Assembly (NCBI RefSeq): GCF_000244895.1
Contig: NZ_CM001441.1
Location: forward strand, 5,433,417 to 5,497,416
Reading direction: 5' to 3'
Length of the DNA: 64,000 nt
DNA from: Desulfosporosinus youngiae DSM 17734
Lineage (GTDB): Bacteria > Bacillota > Desulfitobacteriia > Desulfitobacteriales > Desulfitobacteriaceae
Positions 25,447-35,792 of this stretch are shown piece by piece. The position numbers and the translations under genes were made by a program. The notes under the pieces were generated by a model. That model worked only from the letters and a program-made list of their open reading frames with translations. It had not been told where the DNA came from and did not search any database. Position 1 is the first letter of the stretch. Each line of letters starts with the position of its first letter.

Positions 25447-25470
25447 AAGCCGCTTACCAGCGGCTTTTTT
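25447..25470 (+). terminator. Terminator at the IS left end (copy A)
   Basis: AAGCCGCT, loop TACC, AGCGGCTT then a T run. It would stop incoming transcription before it reaches the transposase gene. The same structure is at 30729-30752 in copy B. Confidence 0.75.
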
Positions 25471-25495
25471 GGTGTCAAATCCCAAAAAATATGTG

Positions 25496-25524
25496 TTGTA
25501 TGCTGTTGTATGCAATGATATAAT
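25496..25524 (+). promoter_or_regulatory. Transposase promoter, probably leaderless
   Basis: TTGTAT, 17-base spacer, TATAAT ending at 25524. The start codon at 25531 falls where transcription should begin, and no ribosome binding site is present, so a leaderless message is predicted. A tandem TGTTGTATGC repeat overlaps the -35 region. Copy B is identical. Confidence 0.65.
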
Positions 25525-25530
25525 AAGTCT

Positions 25531-27432
25531 ATGAAATTATATTATGACAAACGCTCAAAAGATCCTATTTACTATGTCCAACAAGGCTTTAGAAATGGAA
25601 AAAAAACAACCACAAAAAATGTTGCTAAAATTGGGAAACATTCTGATCTCTTGAAAATTACAAGTGATCCTCTAACTTATGCAAAGGAACAGATACAGAA
25701 GTATAACGATGAACGGAAGAACAACAAGGTCTCAATGGAGGTGGTTATCGATTTTGATGAAACGATCAAATCAAGCAATGACCTTGTCTCTTCAAGTAAC
25801 CAGGTGAACATAGGGTACTTTATTCTGCAGAAGATATACCACGATCTTAAACTAAACACCTTTTTCAAGCACGTTACTTCCGATTCAAAGATGACCTTTG
25901 ATCCGAACCTCGTCAACCGCTTTTTGACCTATGCAAGAATTCTTGAACCAGATTCAAAGCTCGGTACCTATGACCATCTTCACAGGTACTATGAACGTCC
26001 CGCTTTTGATTATGTCCACATACTTCGTACCATGGATATCCTTGAGCAGCATTATGATGACTATATCGCCCACTTATTTAAGCATAGCCATGACATTGTA
26101 CCCCGTGACACTTCCGTCTGTTACTTTGACTGTTCCAATTACTATTTTGAAATTGAAGGCGATGATGACGACTATATTGACGAGGTGACCGGTGAGATCT
26201 TAAAAGGCTTGCGGAAATACGGCCCTTCAAAAGAGCACAGGCCCAATCCTATTGTAGAAATGGGGCTGTTCATGGATTCTCGTGGTATCCCGATTTCCAT
26301 GTGTATCAACTCCGGTTCGGACAATGAACAAACCTGTGCTATTCCCCTTGAAACGAAAATGGCCCAGATGTTGGATGGCAAAAAATTTATTTACTGTGCC
26401 GATGCAGGCCTGGGCTCAATGAATATTCGGAAATTCAATTCCATGGGAGGACGATCCTTCATTGTGACCCAGTCCATCAAAGAGTTGTCAGACACGCTTA
26501 AAAAAGCGGTTTTTAATGATTATGACTATCGGCTTCTATCCAATGACCAACCCGTCACCCTTGAAGAAATGAAGACATTTGATAAGAAGGATGAACGAAA
26601 TCTGGAACGATATAACAATCGTGCTTATAAAATGGTGGAAGCAGATAAGGCGATCGATCTTGGATTCTATGACGAGAAGGTCTTGAAAAATGGCAAGATA
26701 AAAAAAGTCAAATCCAAAGCGATTGTAAAACAGAAGCTTATCATCACCTTTTCAAGGAAAATGATGGAATACCAACGATATATAAGAAACAAACAGATCG
26801 CACGGGCAAAAAAGATTCTAACCAGCAACGATCCTGAATCCATAAAAAAAGGTCCCCATGATGTTACGCGTTTCATTAAAAGAACCTCACGATCAACATC
26901 CGGAGATAACGTTACAGACTTCTACTCGATTGACCAGAGTGTCATTGAGGAAGAAGAAAAATACGATGGCTATTATGCTATAGCCACCAATCTAGATGAC
27001 GATGCTAAAACCATTATTGATATAAGTTTTAAACGATACAAGATCGAAGACTGCTTCAGAATCATGAAAACAAACCTCTCAGCTCGCCCCGTTCATCACC
27101 GCAACAGAGAAAGAATCATCGCTCACTTTATGATCTGCTATACGGCTCTCCTTATTTATCGACTTCTCGAGGCAAAGCTTGATGATTATGGAACGCACTT
27201 CACCACAGACAACATCATTGAAACACTAAAGAACATGGAAGTCGTCAACGTGCAGGATATGTATTATCAATCAACCTACAATGGATCTCAGGCATGTACT
27301 GCCTTAAATGCTGTGTTTGCTCTTGCATTAGACAAAAAGTTTTACCAACCTAAAGAACTCAATAAAAAATTAAAAAATTTTACCATAGGCATTTCCATAC
27401 AACATTTTACGAACACAAAAAAGAGACTGTAA
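25531..27432 (+). CDS. IS1634-family transposase (copy A, 633 aa)
   Basis: A DDE transposase. Candidate catalytic residues are Asp in VCYFDCSNYYFE, Asp in FIYCADAGLGS, and Glu in the YREK-like motif FKRYKIEDCFRIMKT. The C terminus reads through NKKLKNFTIGISIQHF, 14 residues longer than copy B because two A tracts are one base shorter. Which tail is ancestral is unknown; both keep the full DDE core. Confidence 0.92.
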   Translation: MKLYYDKRSKDPIYYVQQGFRNGKKTTTKNVAKIGKHSDLLKITSDPLTYAKEQIQKYNDERKNNKVSMEVVIDFDETIKSSNDLVSSSNQVNIGYFILQKIYHDLKLNTFFKHVTSDSKMTFDPNLVNRFLTYARILEPDSKLGTYDHLHRYYERPAFDYVHILRTMDILEQHYDDYIAHLFKHSHDIVPRDTSVCYFDCSNYYFEIEGDDDDYIDEVTGEILKGLRKYGPSKEHRPNPIVEMGLFMDSRGIPISMCINSGSDNEQTCAIPLETKMAQMLDGKKFIYCADAGLGSMNIRKFNSMGGRSFIVTQSIKELSDTLKKAVFNDYDYRLLSNDQPVTLEEMKTFDKKDERNLERYNNRAYKMVEADKAIDLGFYDEKVLKNGKIKKVKSKAIVKQKLIITFSRKMMEYQRYIRNKQIARAKKILTSNDPESIKKGPHDVTRFIKRTSRSTSGDNVTDFYSIDQSVIEEEEKYDGYYAIATNLDDDAKTIIDISFKRYKIEDCFRIMKTNLSARPVHHRNRERIIAHFMICYTALLIYRLLEAKLDDYGTHFTTDNIIETLKNMEVVNVQDMYYQSTYNGSQACTALNAVFALALDKKFYQPKELNKKLKNFTIGISIQHFTNTKKRL

Positions 27433-27489
27433 ACCGCACAGATGAGCGGTTACAGCCTCTTTAATTTATTCCAAACTGTCGAAAACGGG

Positions 27490-27664
27490 ATAGTATAACA
27501 CATTTACGCATAAAACAAAGATGAATATTCGTGGAATATCTAGTTTTTTATGGAAACAAGCTCAATCTCAAGTAATTGTTTTCATCAGACTATTTACACT
27601 AACTCGCTCGCATCCAAAGTACGGATGAGCTTTATCTCTATCGATTGTGCGGCAAAATATAACC
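27490..27664. repeat. Long direct repeat, right copy, flanking IS copy A
   Basis: 175 bases beginning directly at the IS right end. It repeats 25239-25410, including an orphan copy of the ssrA promoter that now points into the IS. From here to 27776 I see no gene. Confidence 0.85.
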
Positions 27665-27776
27665 CTATCAGCCAAATCCATCGTTTATCCGCTGATTAGT
27701 ATTAGATTCATCCGTTTAAGTTTATTAGATATCAGGCAAAAGGCAAACGTTAAATAAAGAAACGAAAAGAAACTTT

Positions 27777-28247
27777 TTAGTAGGCTTTATTGCGATCTCT
27801 CAGCGCCCGCTCTATATCACGTTTACCTTCACGTTCAGCAAGAGCCTGACGTTTGTCATAATTTTTCTTTCCTTGACCAACCGCCAATTCGACTTTTGCC
27901 ATTCCTTTCTTCAGATAAATCTTAATCGGGATCAAGGTTAATCCTTGCTGCTGAATTTTACCAATTAACTTATTTATTTCAGAACGGTGAAGCAACAGTT
28001 TGCGTGGCCGAAGCGGATCATGATTGAAGCGGTTTCCCTGTTCATAAGGGCTGATATGCATCTGGTGAACCCAAACTTCTCCATTGTCCAAACGTGCATA
28101 ACTATCTTTTAAATTCACTCGCCCGTTACGAATGGATTTAATCTCTGTTCCGGTAAGAATGATCCCTGCCTCCACTCTATCTTCGATATAATAATCGTGG
28201 AAGGCTTTTCGATTTTCGGAAATTACTTTGATCCCTCCAGAAGGCAT
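27777..28247 (-). CDS. smpB: SsrA-binding protein SmpB
   Basis: A 156-residue protein starting [19 protein letters not shown] 28247 follows GAGGAGGAG. Motifs [35 protein letters not shown] and HPY-like HISPYEQGN identify SmpB, and the basic tail ([20 protein letters not shown]) enters the ribosomal decoding site. It works with tmRNA in ribosome rescue. In Bacillus the order is rnr-smpB-ssrA; here rnr is missing and an IS separates smpB from ssrA. Confidence 0.97.
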   Translation of the reverse strand: MPSGGIKVISENRKAFHDYYIEDRVEAGIILTGTEIKSIRNGRVNLKDSYARLDNGEVWVHQMHISPYEQGNRFNHDPLRPRKLLLHRSEINKLIGKIQQQGLTLIPIKIYLKKGMAKVELAVGQGKKNYDKRQALAEREGKRDIERALRDRNKAY

Positions 28248-28391
28248 TACGACTCCTCCTCTCATCCAGAGTTTCAGTATAACACGATTTACCTATTATA
28301 ACCAGGGATTATGACTCCAATTATAATCCAGATACTCCGGATACTCTTTACACAAACTCGCTGCCCAAAATCCTTCAGGCTTAAGTATTAC

Positions 28392-28952
28392 CTATAATTC
28401 CAAGGCCTCCGATATCCCCTGCATCGCTTCCAGACCAAATCCCAGGAACTCCTCCAAGGTAAGTCCTAGTTCGCTGCAGCTGAGAATCTGCTGCCGATTG
28501 GCACCCTTGGCAAATGCTTTCTGATCGAACTTCTTGCGCAGGAAGGGAACATCCACACCTGCCAGCTTTTTATCCGGCCTGATCAGCGCACCGGCGACAA
28601 CGAGGCCCGTCATAGGATCAGTTGCATAGAGAGCCTTATCTAATAACGAGTTACGCGGAAGGCCATGTCGTTCATTATGAACTTTCACAGCATAGACAAG
28701 CTCGTCCGGAAACCCCATTTTCTCTAAAATTTCAGCCCCTTTAAGGGAGTGTACCTCGGGCTGTTCCTTTGTATCCTCATAATCGATGTCATGGAGAAGC
28801 CCTGCCATCCCCCACAAATCCGGGTCCTGATCAAAATGCTTAGCCAAACGAATCAGGACTACTTCTGTTGAAATCATATGTTTCAGCAAGTTTTTATTAT
28901 CTACATACTTCGTTAATTCAGCATAAGCTTCTTCCCTTGTCATCATATCCAT
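28392..28952 (-). CDS. HD-domain phosphohydrolase
   Basis: A 186-residue protein of the HDIG-type family. The metal ligands are H in KHMISTEV, HD in GLLHDIDYE and the later VKVHNERHG and DPMTGLVV segments. The substrate is unknown; such small HD proteins often hydrolyse nucleotides. A start at 28952 or at ATG 28943 is equally possible. It lies between the esterase and smpB genes, in the place where RNase R is found in Bacillus. Confidence 0.85.
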   Translation of the reverse strand: MDMMTREEAYAELTKYVDNKNLLKHMISTEVVLIRLAKHFDQDPDLWGMAGLLHDIDYEDTKEQPEVHSLKGAEILEKMGFPDELVYAVKVHNERHGLPRNSLLDKALYATDPMTGLVVAGALIRPDKKLAGVDVPFLRKKFDQKAFAKGANRQQILSCSELGLTLEEFLGFGLEAMQGISEALEL

Positions 28953-29122
28953 CCTACTCTCTTTCGTATAAAAACTTTTTTAAATAAAATACTAAAAACC
29001 CTCAATCCCACTCTGAGATGAACGCCAATTGGCATTCTGGTCTTTGCCTAATCTCTATATCTTAACAAATCCATTATTTCCGAATTATATCCCCTTAAAC
29101 CCTGCGGCCCCGTGATTTATCA

Positions 29123-29896
29123 CTATAAGACTCCCTTCGCCGCAGACTGCCGGAGAAAATCATGAACTTTAAGTGTGACCTCTTCCCGCTCTGGACCAAG
29201 TGTTAAAATGTGCCCAGAGTTTTCCCAATAGATAACTTCGGGGTTAACCTGCTCGATTTTCTTCCTGATAATTTGAACACTGCTTGGATTCACTGTGAAA
29301 TCCTTCCTACTTTGCATCAATAATGCCGGGCAATTAATCAAATGAAGTTTACTGCGTACCTGACGAATTCCCCTGTTCAATGAAACCAGGCCATCCACTG
29401 GTATCCGGTCATAAACAAACCGCTCGGTTATTGGTTGTGATTTGGATTCTAATGCTGCCTGATCAGAGGTTGACTTACCAACAAACTTTATAAACGGTCT
29501 GACTAGTCGGGCAAAGCGAGTTCTTCGATCAGCAAGCACCATCGGCGCGTTCATAGAGATTAACCCATCGATTAAACCGAGAGTCGCCAGATGAAGGGTC
29601 AAAAGACCTCCCATAGACAGTCCAATCCCAACCACTGTGTTGCAGGACTCCCTTAGTTTTCTCACACCGCCTTCTGCGTCTCTTGCCCAATCTTCCCAAC
29701 CCTTTTTTGCCATTTCTTCAGGAGTTGTTCCATGTCCTGAGAGAAGTATCCCAAGGACTGTCCAGCCAAACTTGGCCAAGCCTTCACCCAACAGGCGCAT
29801 TTCCGAGGGAGATCCCGAAAAACCATGAATGAGTAAACACCCAACACGGTTTCCAGGAAAATGAAAGGGCTCGACTAACCGTCTTTGCAGTTTCAT
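29123..29896 (-). CDS. est: Carboxylesterase (alpha/beta hydrolase)
   Basis: A 257-residue serine hydrolase of the Est30/YvaK type. It has the oxyanion-hole region CLLIHGFSGSPSEM, the nucleophile motif GIGLSMGGLL (Ser), the acid in SRKDFTVNP (Asp) and the base in NSGHILTLG (His). It cleaves short-chain esters in the cytoplasm; the physiological substrate is unknown. The position beside secG is conserved in Firmicutes. Confidence 0.9.
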   Translation of the reverse strand: MKLQRRLVEPFHFPGNRVGCLLIHGFSGSPSEMRLLGEGLAKFGWTVLGILLSGHGTTPEEMAKKGWEDWARDAEGGVRKLRESCNTVVGIGLSMGGLLTLHLATLGLIDGLISMNAPMVLADRRTRFARLVRPFIKFVGKSTSDQAALESKSQPITERFVYDRIPVDGLVSLNRGIRQVRSKLHLINCPALLMQSRKDFTVNPSSVQIIRKKIEQVNPEVIYWENSGHILTLGPEREEVTLKVHDFLRQSAAKGVL

Positions 29897-30070
29897 CTAA
29901 ACACCCCCTAAGTTGCTATACTATTCCTTATTCAATATCGTAAACTATCGATTTCGAACATTCAATTATTTATAGTTAGTATCAACTGACGTTCAGCCAT
30001 GATCTCCCGAAACCCTTGCTATTGCTGGATTTCCTTAAAAAGCACCTAAATGTAGCCTAGACCTTCCGCA

Positions 30071-30130
30071 GAGTTTAAGCCCGCTTGTAGCAAAGCCCTT
30101 TCAGGCCGGAAATAAAGGTTGGCTAAACTC
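30071..30130. other. Hairpin-forming intergenic segment
   Basis: In the 404-base gap between the esterase and secG genes, GAGTTTAAGCC (30071-30081) can pair with GGCTAAACTC (30121-30130) with one bulged base, enclosing a smaller GCC/GGC hairpin. A second hairpin (AAGGACAC/GTGCCCTT) lies about 45 bases further on. No known RNA class is recognised. The rest of the gap shows no gene. Confidence 0.35.
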
Positions 30131-30300
30131 CAGTAAAAGGGCGCTGTTTCCTTCCAAACAAAGAATAGCACAGAAGGACACCTCGTATGAAGTGCCCTTC
30201 CTTAATTTTGCTTTATTAGCGTAAAAGTAGAGTAAGAGCCGCAATGACCAACCTCAATTGCTATGTCATTATTAAGAACTACCCAATACTCTCTTCAGAC

Positions 30301-30534
30301 TTAGCCAAGCATAGCTAGACCCAAGGAACTCAGCAAAAAGACACCCGCTAAAACCCCCGTGAGTTTGGCGAATAATTCATCCATACCCTTCTTTTTACCA
30401 AAGATGGCCTCGCCAGCGCCGGTAATAGCTCCTGATAATCCTGCACTTCTGCCGGACTGCAGTAACACAGTCGCAACAAGTCCTAATGAACTGAGGATTA
30501 AAAGAATGACTAACGCAATTTGCAAATAACTCAC
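30301..30534 (-). CDS. secG: Protein translocase subunit SecG
   Basis: A 77-residue membrane protein with two hydrophobic helices (IALVILLILSSLGLVATVLL and GVLAGVFLLSSLGLAML) joined by a loop with LLQSGRSAGLSGAITGAGEA and FGKKKG, as in all SecG. It assists SecYE in export. It follows eno in the ancestral order but is now separated from it by IS copy B. Confidence 0.95.
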   Translation of the reverse strand: MSYLQIALVILLILSSLGLVATVLLQSGRSAGLSGAITGAGEAIFGKKKGMDELFAKLTGVLAGVFLLSSLGLAMLG

Positions 30535-30592
30535 CCCCTAAGATAACCCATCGTCATATATCACTACAACCTTGTAAATTATCAATAGGCTC

Positions 30593-30692
30593 ATTTTAAC
30601 ACAAAGCTCCTTAAAACTCAATAAACCTTGAATCTTGCGCTATCCTGTGCTATCTCTAATCCTATCTGGCTAATGCCTTACGGCCGCGATAC
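30593..30692. repeat. Direct repeat, left copy, flanking IS copy B
   Basis: 100 bases identical to 32774-32873. It contains a stranded copy of the last nine codons and stop of eno. A target-site duplication made by IS copy B. Confidence 0.92.
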
Positions 30693-32773
30693 GGGTTTTC
30701 GACAGTTGCCAACTAAATAATTATAGCAAAGCCGCTTACCAGCGGCTTTTTTGGTGTCAAATCCCAAAAAATATGTGTTGTATGCTGTTGTATGCAATGA
30801 TATAATAAGTCTATGAAATTATATTATGACAAACGCTCAAAAGATCCTATTTACTATGTCCAACAAGGCTTTAGAAATGGAAAAAAAACAACCACAAAAA
30901 ATGTTGCTAAAATTGGGAAACATTCTGATCTCTTGAAAATTACAAGTGATCCTCTAACTTATGCAAAGGAACAGATACAGAAGTATAACGATGAACGGAA
31001 GAACAACAAGGTCTCAATGGAGGTGGTTATCGATTTTGATGAAACGATCAAATCAAGCAATGACCTTGTCTCTTCAAGTAACCAGGTGAACATAGGGTAC
31101 TTTATTCTGCAGAAGATATACCACGATCTTAAACTAAACACCTTTTTCAAGCACGTTACTTCCGATTCAAAGATGACCTTTGATCCGAACCTCGTCAACC
31201 GCTTTTTGACCTATGCAAGAATTCTTGAACCAGATTCAAAGCTCGGTACCTATGACCATCTTCACAGGTACTATGAACGTCCCGCTTTTGATTATGTCCA
31301 CATACTTCGTACCATGGATATCCTTGAGCAGCATTATGATGACTATATCGCCCACTTATTTAAGCATAGCCATGACATTGTACCCCGTGACACTTCCGTC
31401 TGTTACTTTGACTGTTCCAATTACTATTTTGAAATTGAAGGCGATGATGACGACTATATTGACGAGGTGACCGGTGAGATCTTAAAAGGCTTGCGGAAAT
31501 ACGGCCCTTCAAAAGAGCACAGGCCCAATCCTATTGTAGAAATGGGGCTGTTCATGGATTCTCGTGGTATCCCGATTTCCATGTGTATCAACTCCGGTTC
31601 GGACAATGAACAAACCTGTGCTATTCCCCTTGAAACGAAAATGGCCCAGATGTTGGATGGCAAAAAATTTATTTACTGTGCCGATGCAGGCCTGGGCTCA
31701 ATGAATATTCGGAAATTCAATTCCATGGGAGGACGATCCTTCATTGTGACCCAGTCCATCAAAGAGTTGTCAGACACGCTTAAAAAAGCGGTTTTTAATG
31801 ATTATGACTATCGGCTTCTATCCAATGACCAACCCGTCACCCTTGAAGAAATGAAGACATTTGATAAGAAGGATGAACGAAATCTGGAACGATATAACAA
31901 TCGTGCTTATAAAATGGTGGAAGCAGATAAGGCGATCGATCTTGGATTCTATGACGAGAAGGTCTTGAAAAATGGCAAGATAAAAAAAGTCAAATCCAAA
32001 GCGATTGTAAAACAGAAGCTTATCATCACCTTTTCAAGGAAAATGATGGAATACCAACGATATATAAGAAACAAACAGATCGCACGGGCAAAAAAGATTC
32101 TAACCAGCAACGATCCTGAATCCATAAAAAAAGGTCCCCATGATGTTACGCGTTTCATTAAAAGAACCTCACGATCAACATCCGGAGATAACGTTACAGA
32201 CTTCTACTCGATTGACCAGAGTGTCATTGAGGAAGAAGAAAAATACGATGGCTATTATGCTATAGCCACCAATCTAGATGACGATGCTAAAACCATTATT
32301 GATATAAGTTTTAAACGATACAAGATCGAAGACTGCTTCAGAATCATGAAAACAAACCTCTCAGCTCGCCCCGTTCATCACCGCAACAGAGAAAGAATCA
32401 TCGCTCACTTTATGATCTGCTATACGGCTCTCCTTATTTATCGACTTCTCGAGGCAAAGCTTGATGATTATGGAACGCACTTCACCACAGACAACATCAT
32501 TGAAACACTAAAGAACATGGAAGTCGTCAACGTGCAGGATATGTATTATCAATCAACCTACAATGGATCTCAGGCATGTACTGCCTTAAATGCTGTGTTT
32601 GCTCTTGCATTAGACAAAAAGTTTTACCAACCTAAAGAACTCAATAAAAAAATTAAAAAAATTTTACCATAGGCATTTCCATACAACATTTTACGAACAC
32701 AAAAAAGAGACTGTAAACCGCACAGATGAGCGGTTACAGCCTCTTTAATTTATTCCAAACTGTCGAAAACGGG
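30693..32773 (+). mobile_element. IS1634-family insertion sequence, copy B (2081 bp)
   Basis: Same ends, promoter and hairpins as copy A, inserted between secG and eno. The flanking 100-bp repeats are identical, while those of copy A have diverged, so this insertion looks the younger one. Two A tracts near the transposase end are each one base longer than in copy A. Confidence 0.93.
30813..32672 (+). CDS. IS1634-family transposase (copy B, 619 aa)
   Basis: Identical to copy A up to the C terminus, where two extra A bases change the end to NKKIKKILP and stop. The DDE core and YREK-like motif (YKIEDCFRIMK) are intact. The same leaderless promoter precedes it (TTGTAT-N17-TATAAT ending just before the ATG). 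Confidence 0.92.
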   Translation: MKLYYDKRSKDPIYYVQQGFRNGKKTTTKNVAKIGKHSDLLKITSDPLTYAKEQIQKYNDERKNNKVSMEVVIDFDETIKSSNDLVSSSNQVNIGYFILQKIYHDLKLNTFFKHVTSDSKMTFDPNLVNRFLTYARILEPDSKLGTYDHLHRYYERPAFDYVHILRTMDILEQHYDDYIAHLFKHSHDIVPRDTSVCYFDCSNYYFEIEGDDDDYIDEVTGEILKGLRKYGPSKEHRPNPIVEMGLFMDSRGIPISMCINSGSDNEQTCAIPLETKMAQMLDGKKFIYCADAGLGSMNIRKFNSMGGRSFIVTQSIKELSDTLKKAVFNDYDYRLLSNDQPVTLEEMKTFDKKDERNLERYNNRAYKMVEADKAIDLGFYDEKVLKNGKIKKVKSKAIVKQKLIITFSRKMMEYQRYIRNKQIARAKKILTSNDPESIKKGPHDVTRFIKRTSRSTSGDNVTDFYSIDQSVIEEEEKYDGYYAIATNLDDDAKTIIDISFKRYKIEDCFRIMKTNLSARPVHHRNRERIIAHFMICYTALLIYRLLEAKLDDYGTHFTTDNIIETLKNMEVVNVQDMYYQSTYNGSQACTALNAVFALALDKKFYQPKELNKKIKKILP

Positions 32774-34123
<1,350 letters not shown>

Positions 34124-34245
34124 TCAATGTCCCCCTTTTTTATTAGAAATCCTGCTCAGGAGTTCTAGCTAAATTAGATATACTTACCTCTTATACTAAA
34201 ACTAATAGTTAGGGTCTGCCGTTAACTATTGATTCCCCTTAAGAC

Positions 34246-35790
34246 TTAAGCCTCCAACAGGGATTTTCCCGTCATTTCCTTGGGTACAGGAATCTGCAGC
34301 AATTTAAGAACCGTGGGCGCAACATCACAGAGCGCTCCATCGCTCCGCAATCCTTGCCCTTTTAACCGATTATCGACCAAGATAAACGGTACACAGTTGC
34401 ACGAATGCGCTGTTATGGGAAACAATGTTTTGGGATCTATCTTTTCTTCGGCATTCCCGTGGTCTGCAGTTACGATGAGAGTGCCGTTCATTTTCTGAAG
34501 CTCCTCATAAATCTGCCCCAGACACTGGTCCACCGCTTCCACTGCTTTGACAGTTGCCTCAAAAACACCTGTATGCCCTACCATATCCGGGTTGGCGAAG
34601 TTCAGAATGATCACATCATAGTCTGATTCGCGAAGCTGTTCGAGGACGGTTTGGGTTATTTCCCCGGCGCTCATCTCTGGCTGCAGATTGTAAGTAGCGA
34701 CTTTTGGCGAAGGGATAAGGATTCGCTCCTCCTTAGGATAGGGTTCTTCAAGTCCGCCATTAAAGAAGAAAGTTACGTGAGCATATTTTTCTGTCTCGGC
34801 AATTCTCAGCTGCTTTAATCCGTTATCTGAAAGCACTTCGCCCAGCGTGTTGTCTAAATCCTGCTGAGGAAAGGCCACGGAGGCGCAAATCGTTTCATCG
34901 TACTGAGTCATACACACAAAGTGGACCTTTGGCCGGTCAGGTCGTTCAAATCCCGGGAATTCCTCGTCGACAAAGGCCCGTGTGATTTCCCGTGCGCGAT
35001 CAGAACGGAAATTATAGAAAATAACCGTATCCCCTTCTTGAACCCGGCCCACTGGGTCCCCTTCTTGATCATCAATCACGGTAGGCAGCACGAATTCATC
35101 CGTCACCCGCGTATCATAAGAAAACTCCACCGCTGACAGCGCACCGGCCGCATGCTTTCCTTCGCCATTGACAATCGCCTTATAGCCTTTTTCTAAACGC
35201 TCCCAGCGTTCGTCCCGGTCCATAACGTAGTATCTGCCGCTGACTGAGGCAATTTTCCCTATGCCCAGCTCGTTCATTTTTTCTTCGAGTTGAAGAATGT
35301 AATCTTTGGCACTCTGAGGCAAGACGTCTCGGCCATCGAGAATAACGTGGACATACACCGTTTGTAACCCCTGGCTTTTAGCCATCTCCAACAGAGCAAA
35401 TAAGTGCTCGATATGAGAATGAACCCCTCCATCCGAGAGTAAGCCCATCAGATGAAGTCCTTTATTATGTAGCCGGGCATGCTCCATTCCCTCGCGCAGG
35501 ACGGAGTTCTCAAATATCCTGCCGTCTTGAATCGACTTAAAGATACGAGTCAACTCCTGATAAACGACCCGCCCCGCTCCCATATTCAGGTGCCCGACTT
35601 CTGAATTTCCCATTTGGCCGCTCGGCAATCCCACAGCCTCACCCGATGCCTGAAGAGTGGTGTAAGGGTATTCCTTTTCCAGACGTTGAAAGTTGGGTAT
35701 CTTCGCTTGGGCAATGGCATTTCCTTCGCTAATGTCCCGACAACCCCAGCCATCGAGAATCATCAGGAAAAGTGGTTTGGCAACCTCCAT
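34246..35790 (-). CDS. gpmI: 2,3-bisphosphoglycerate-independent phosphoglycerate mutase
   Basis: A 514-residue manganese enzyme of the alkaline phosphatase superfamily that interconverts 3- and 2-phosphoglycerate. N-terminal LMILDGWGCRD, catalytic serine in GQMGNSEVGHLNMGAGRV, VHSHIEHLFALLE, and the C-terminal metal site TADHGNAEEK and THSC-like ITAHSCNCVPF. It follows tpiA with a two-base gap. Length is typical. Confidence 0.98.
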   Translation of the reverse strand: MEVAKPLFLMILDGWGCRDISEGNAIAQAKIPNFQRLEKEYPYTTLQASGEAVGLPSGQMGNSEVGHLNMGAGRVVYQELTRIFKSIQDGRIFENSVLREGMEHARLHNKGLHLMGLLSDGGVHSHIEHLFALLEMAKSQGLQTVYVHVILDGRDVLPQSAKDYILQLEEKMNELGIGKIASVSGRYYVMDRDERWERLEKGYKAIVNGEGKHAAGALSAVEFSYDTRVTDEFVLPTVIDDQEGDPVGRVQEGDTVIFYNFRSDRAREITRAFVDEEFPGFERPDRPKVHFVCMTQYDETICASVAFPQQDLDNTLGEVLSDNGLKQLRIAETEKYAHVTFFFNGGLEEPYPKEERILIPSPKVATYNLQPEMSAGEITQTVLEQLRESDYDVIILNFANPDMVGHTGVFEATVKAVEAVDQCLGQIYEELQKMNGTLIVTADHGNAEEKIDPKTLFPITAHSCNCVPFILVDNRLKGQGLRSDGALCDVAPTVLKLLQIPVPKEMTGKSLLEA

Positions 35791-35792
35791 GA

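Larger units (their letters stand above)
25411..27489 (+). mobile_element. IS1634-family insertion sequence, copy A (2079 bp)
   Basis: The ends are GGGTTTTCGACAGTT on the left and, on the opposite strand, CCCGTTTTCGACAGTT on the right. One transposase gene fills it. A terminator hairpin stands at the left end and a second hairpin (GTAACCGC arms) at the right end, insulating it from readthrough. It is flanked by 172/175-bp direct repeats and lies between ssrA and smpB. It differs from copy B only by two single-A deletions that I could see. Confidence 0.92.

Noticed and set aside
25677-26876. Antisense ORFs inside the transposase gene
   Set aside because: They recur identically in both IS copies only because the DNA does; no signals for translation.
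30071-30200. tRNA or known riboswitch in the est-secG gap
   Set aside because: No cloverleaf, no CCA-end logic and no recognised aptamer core.
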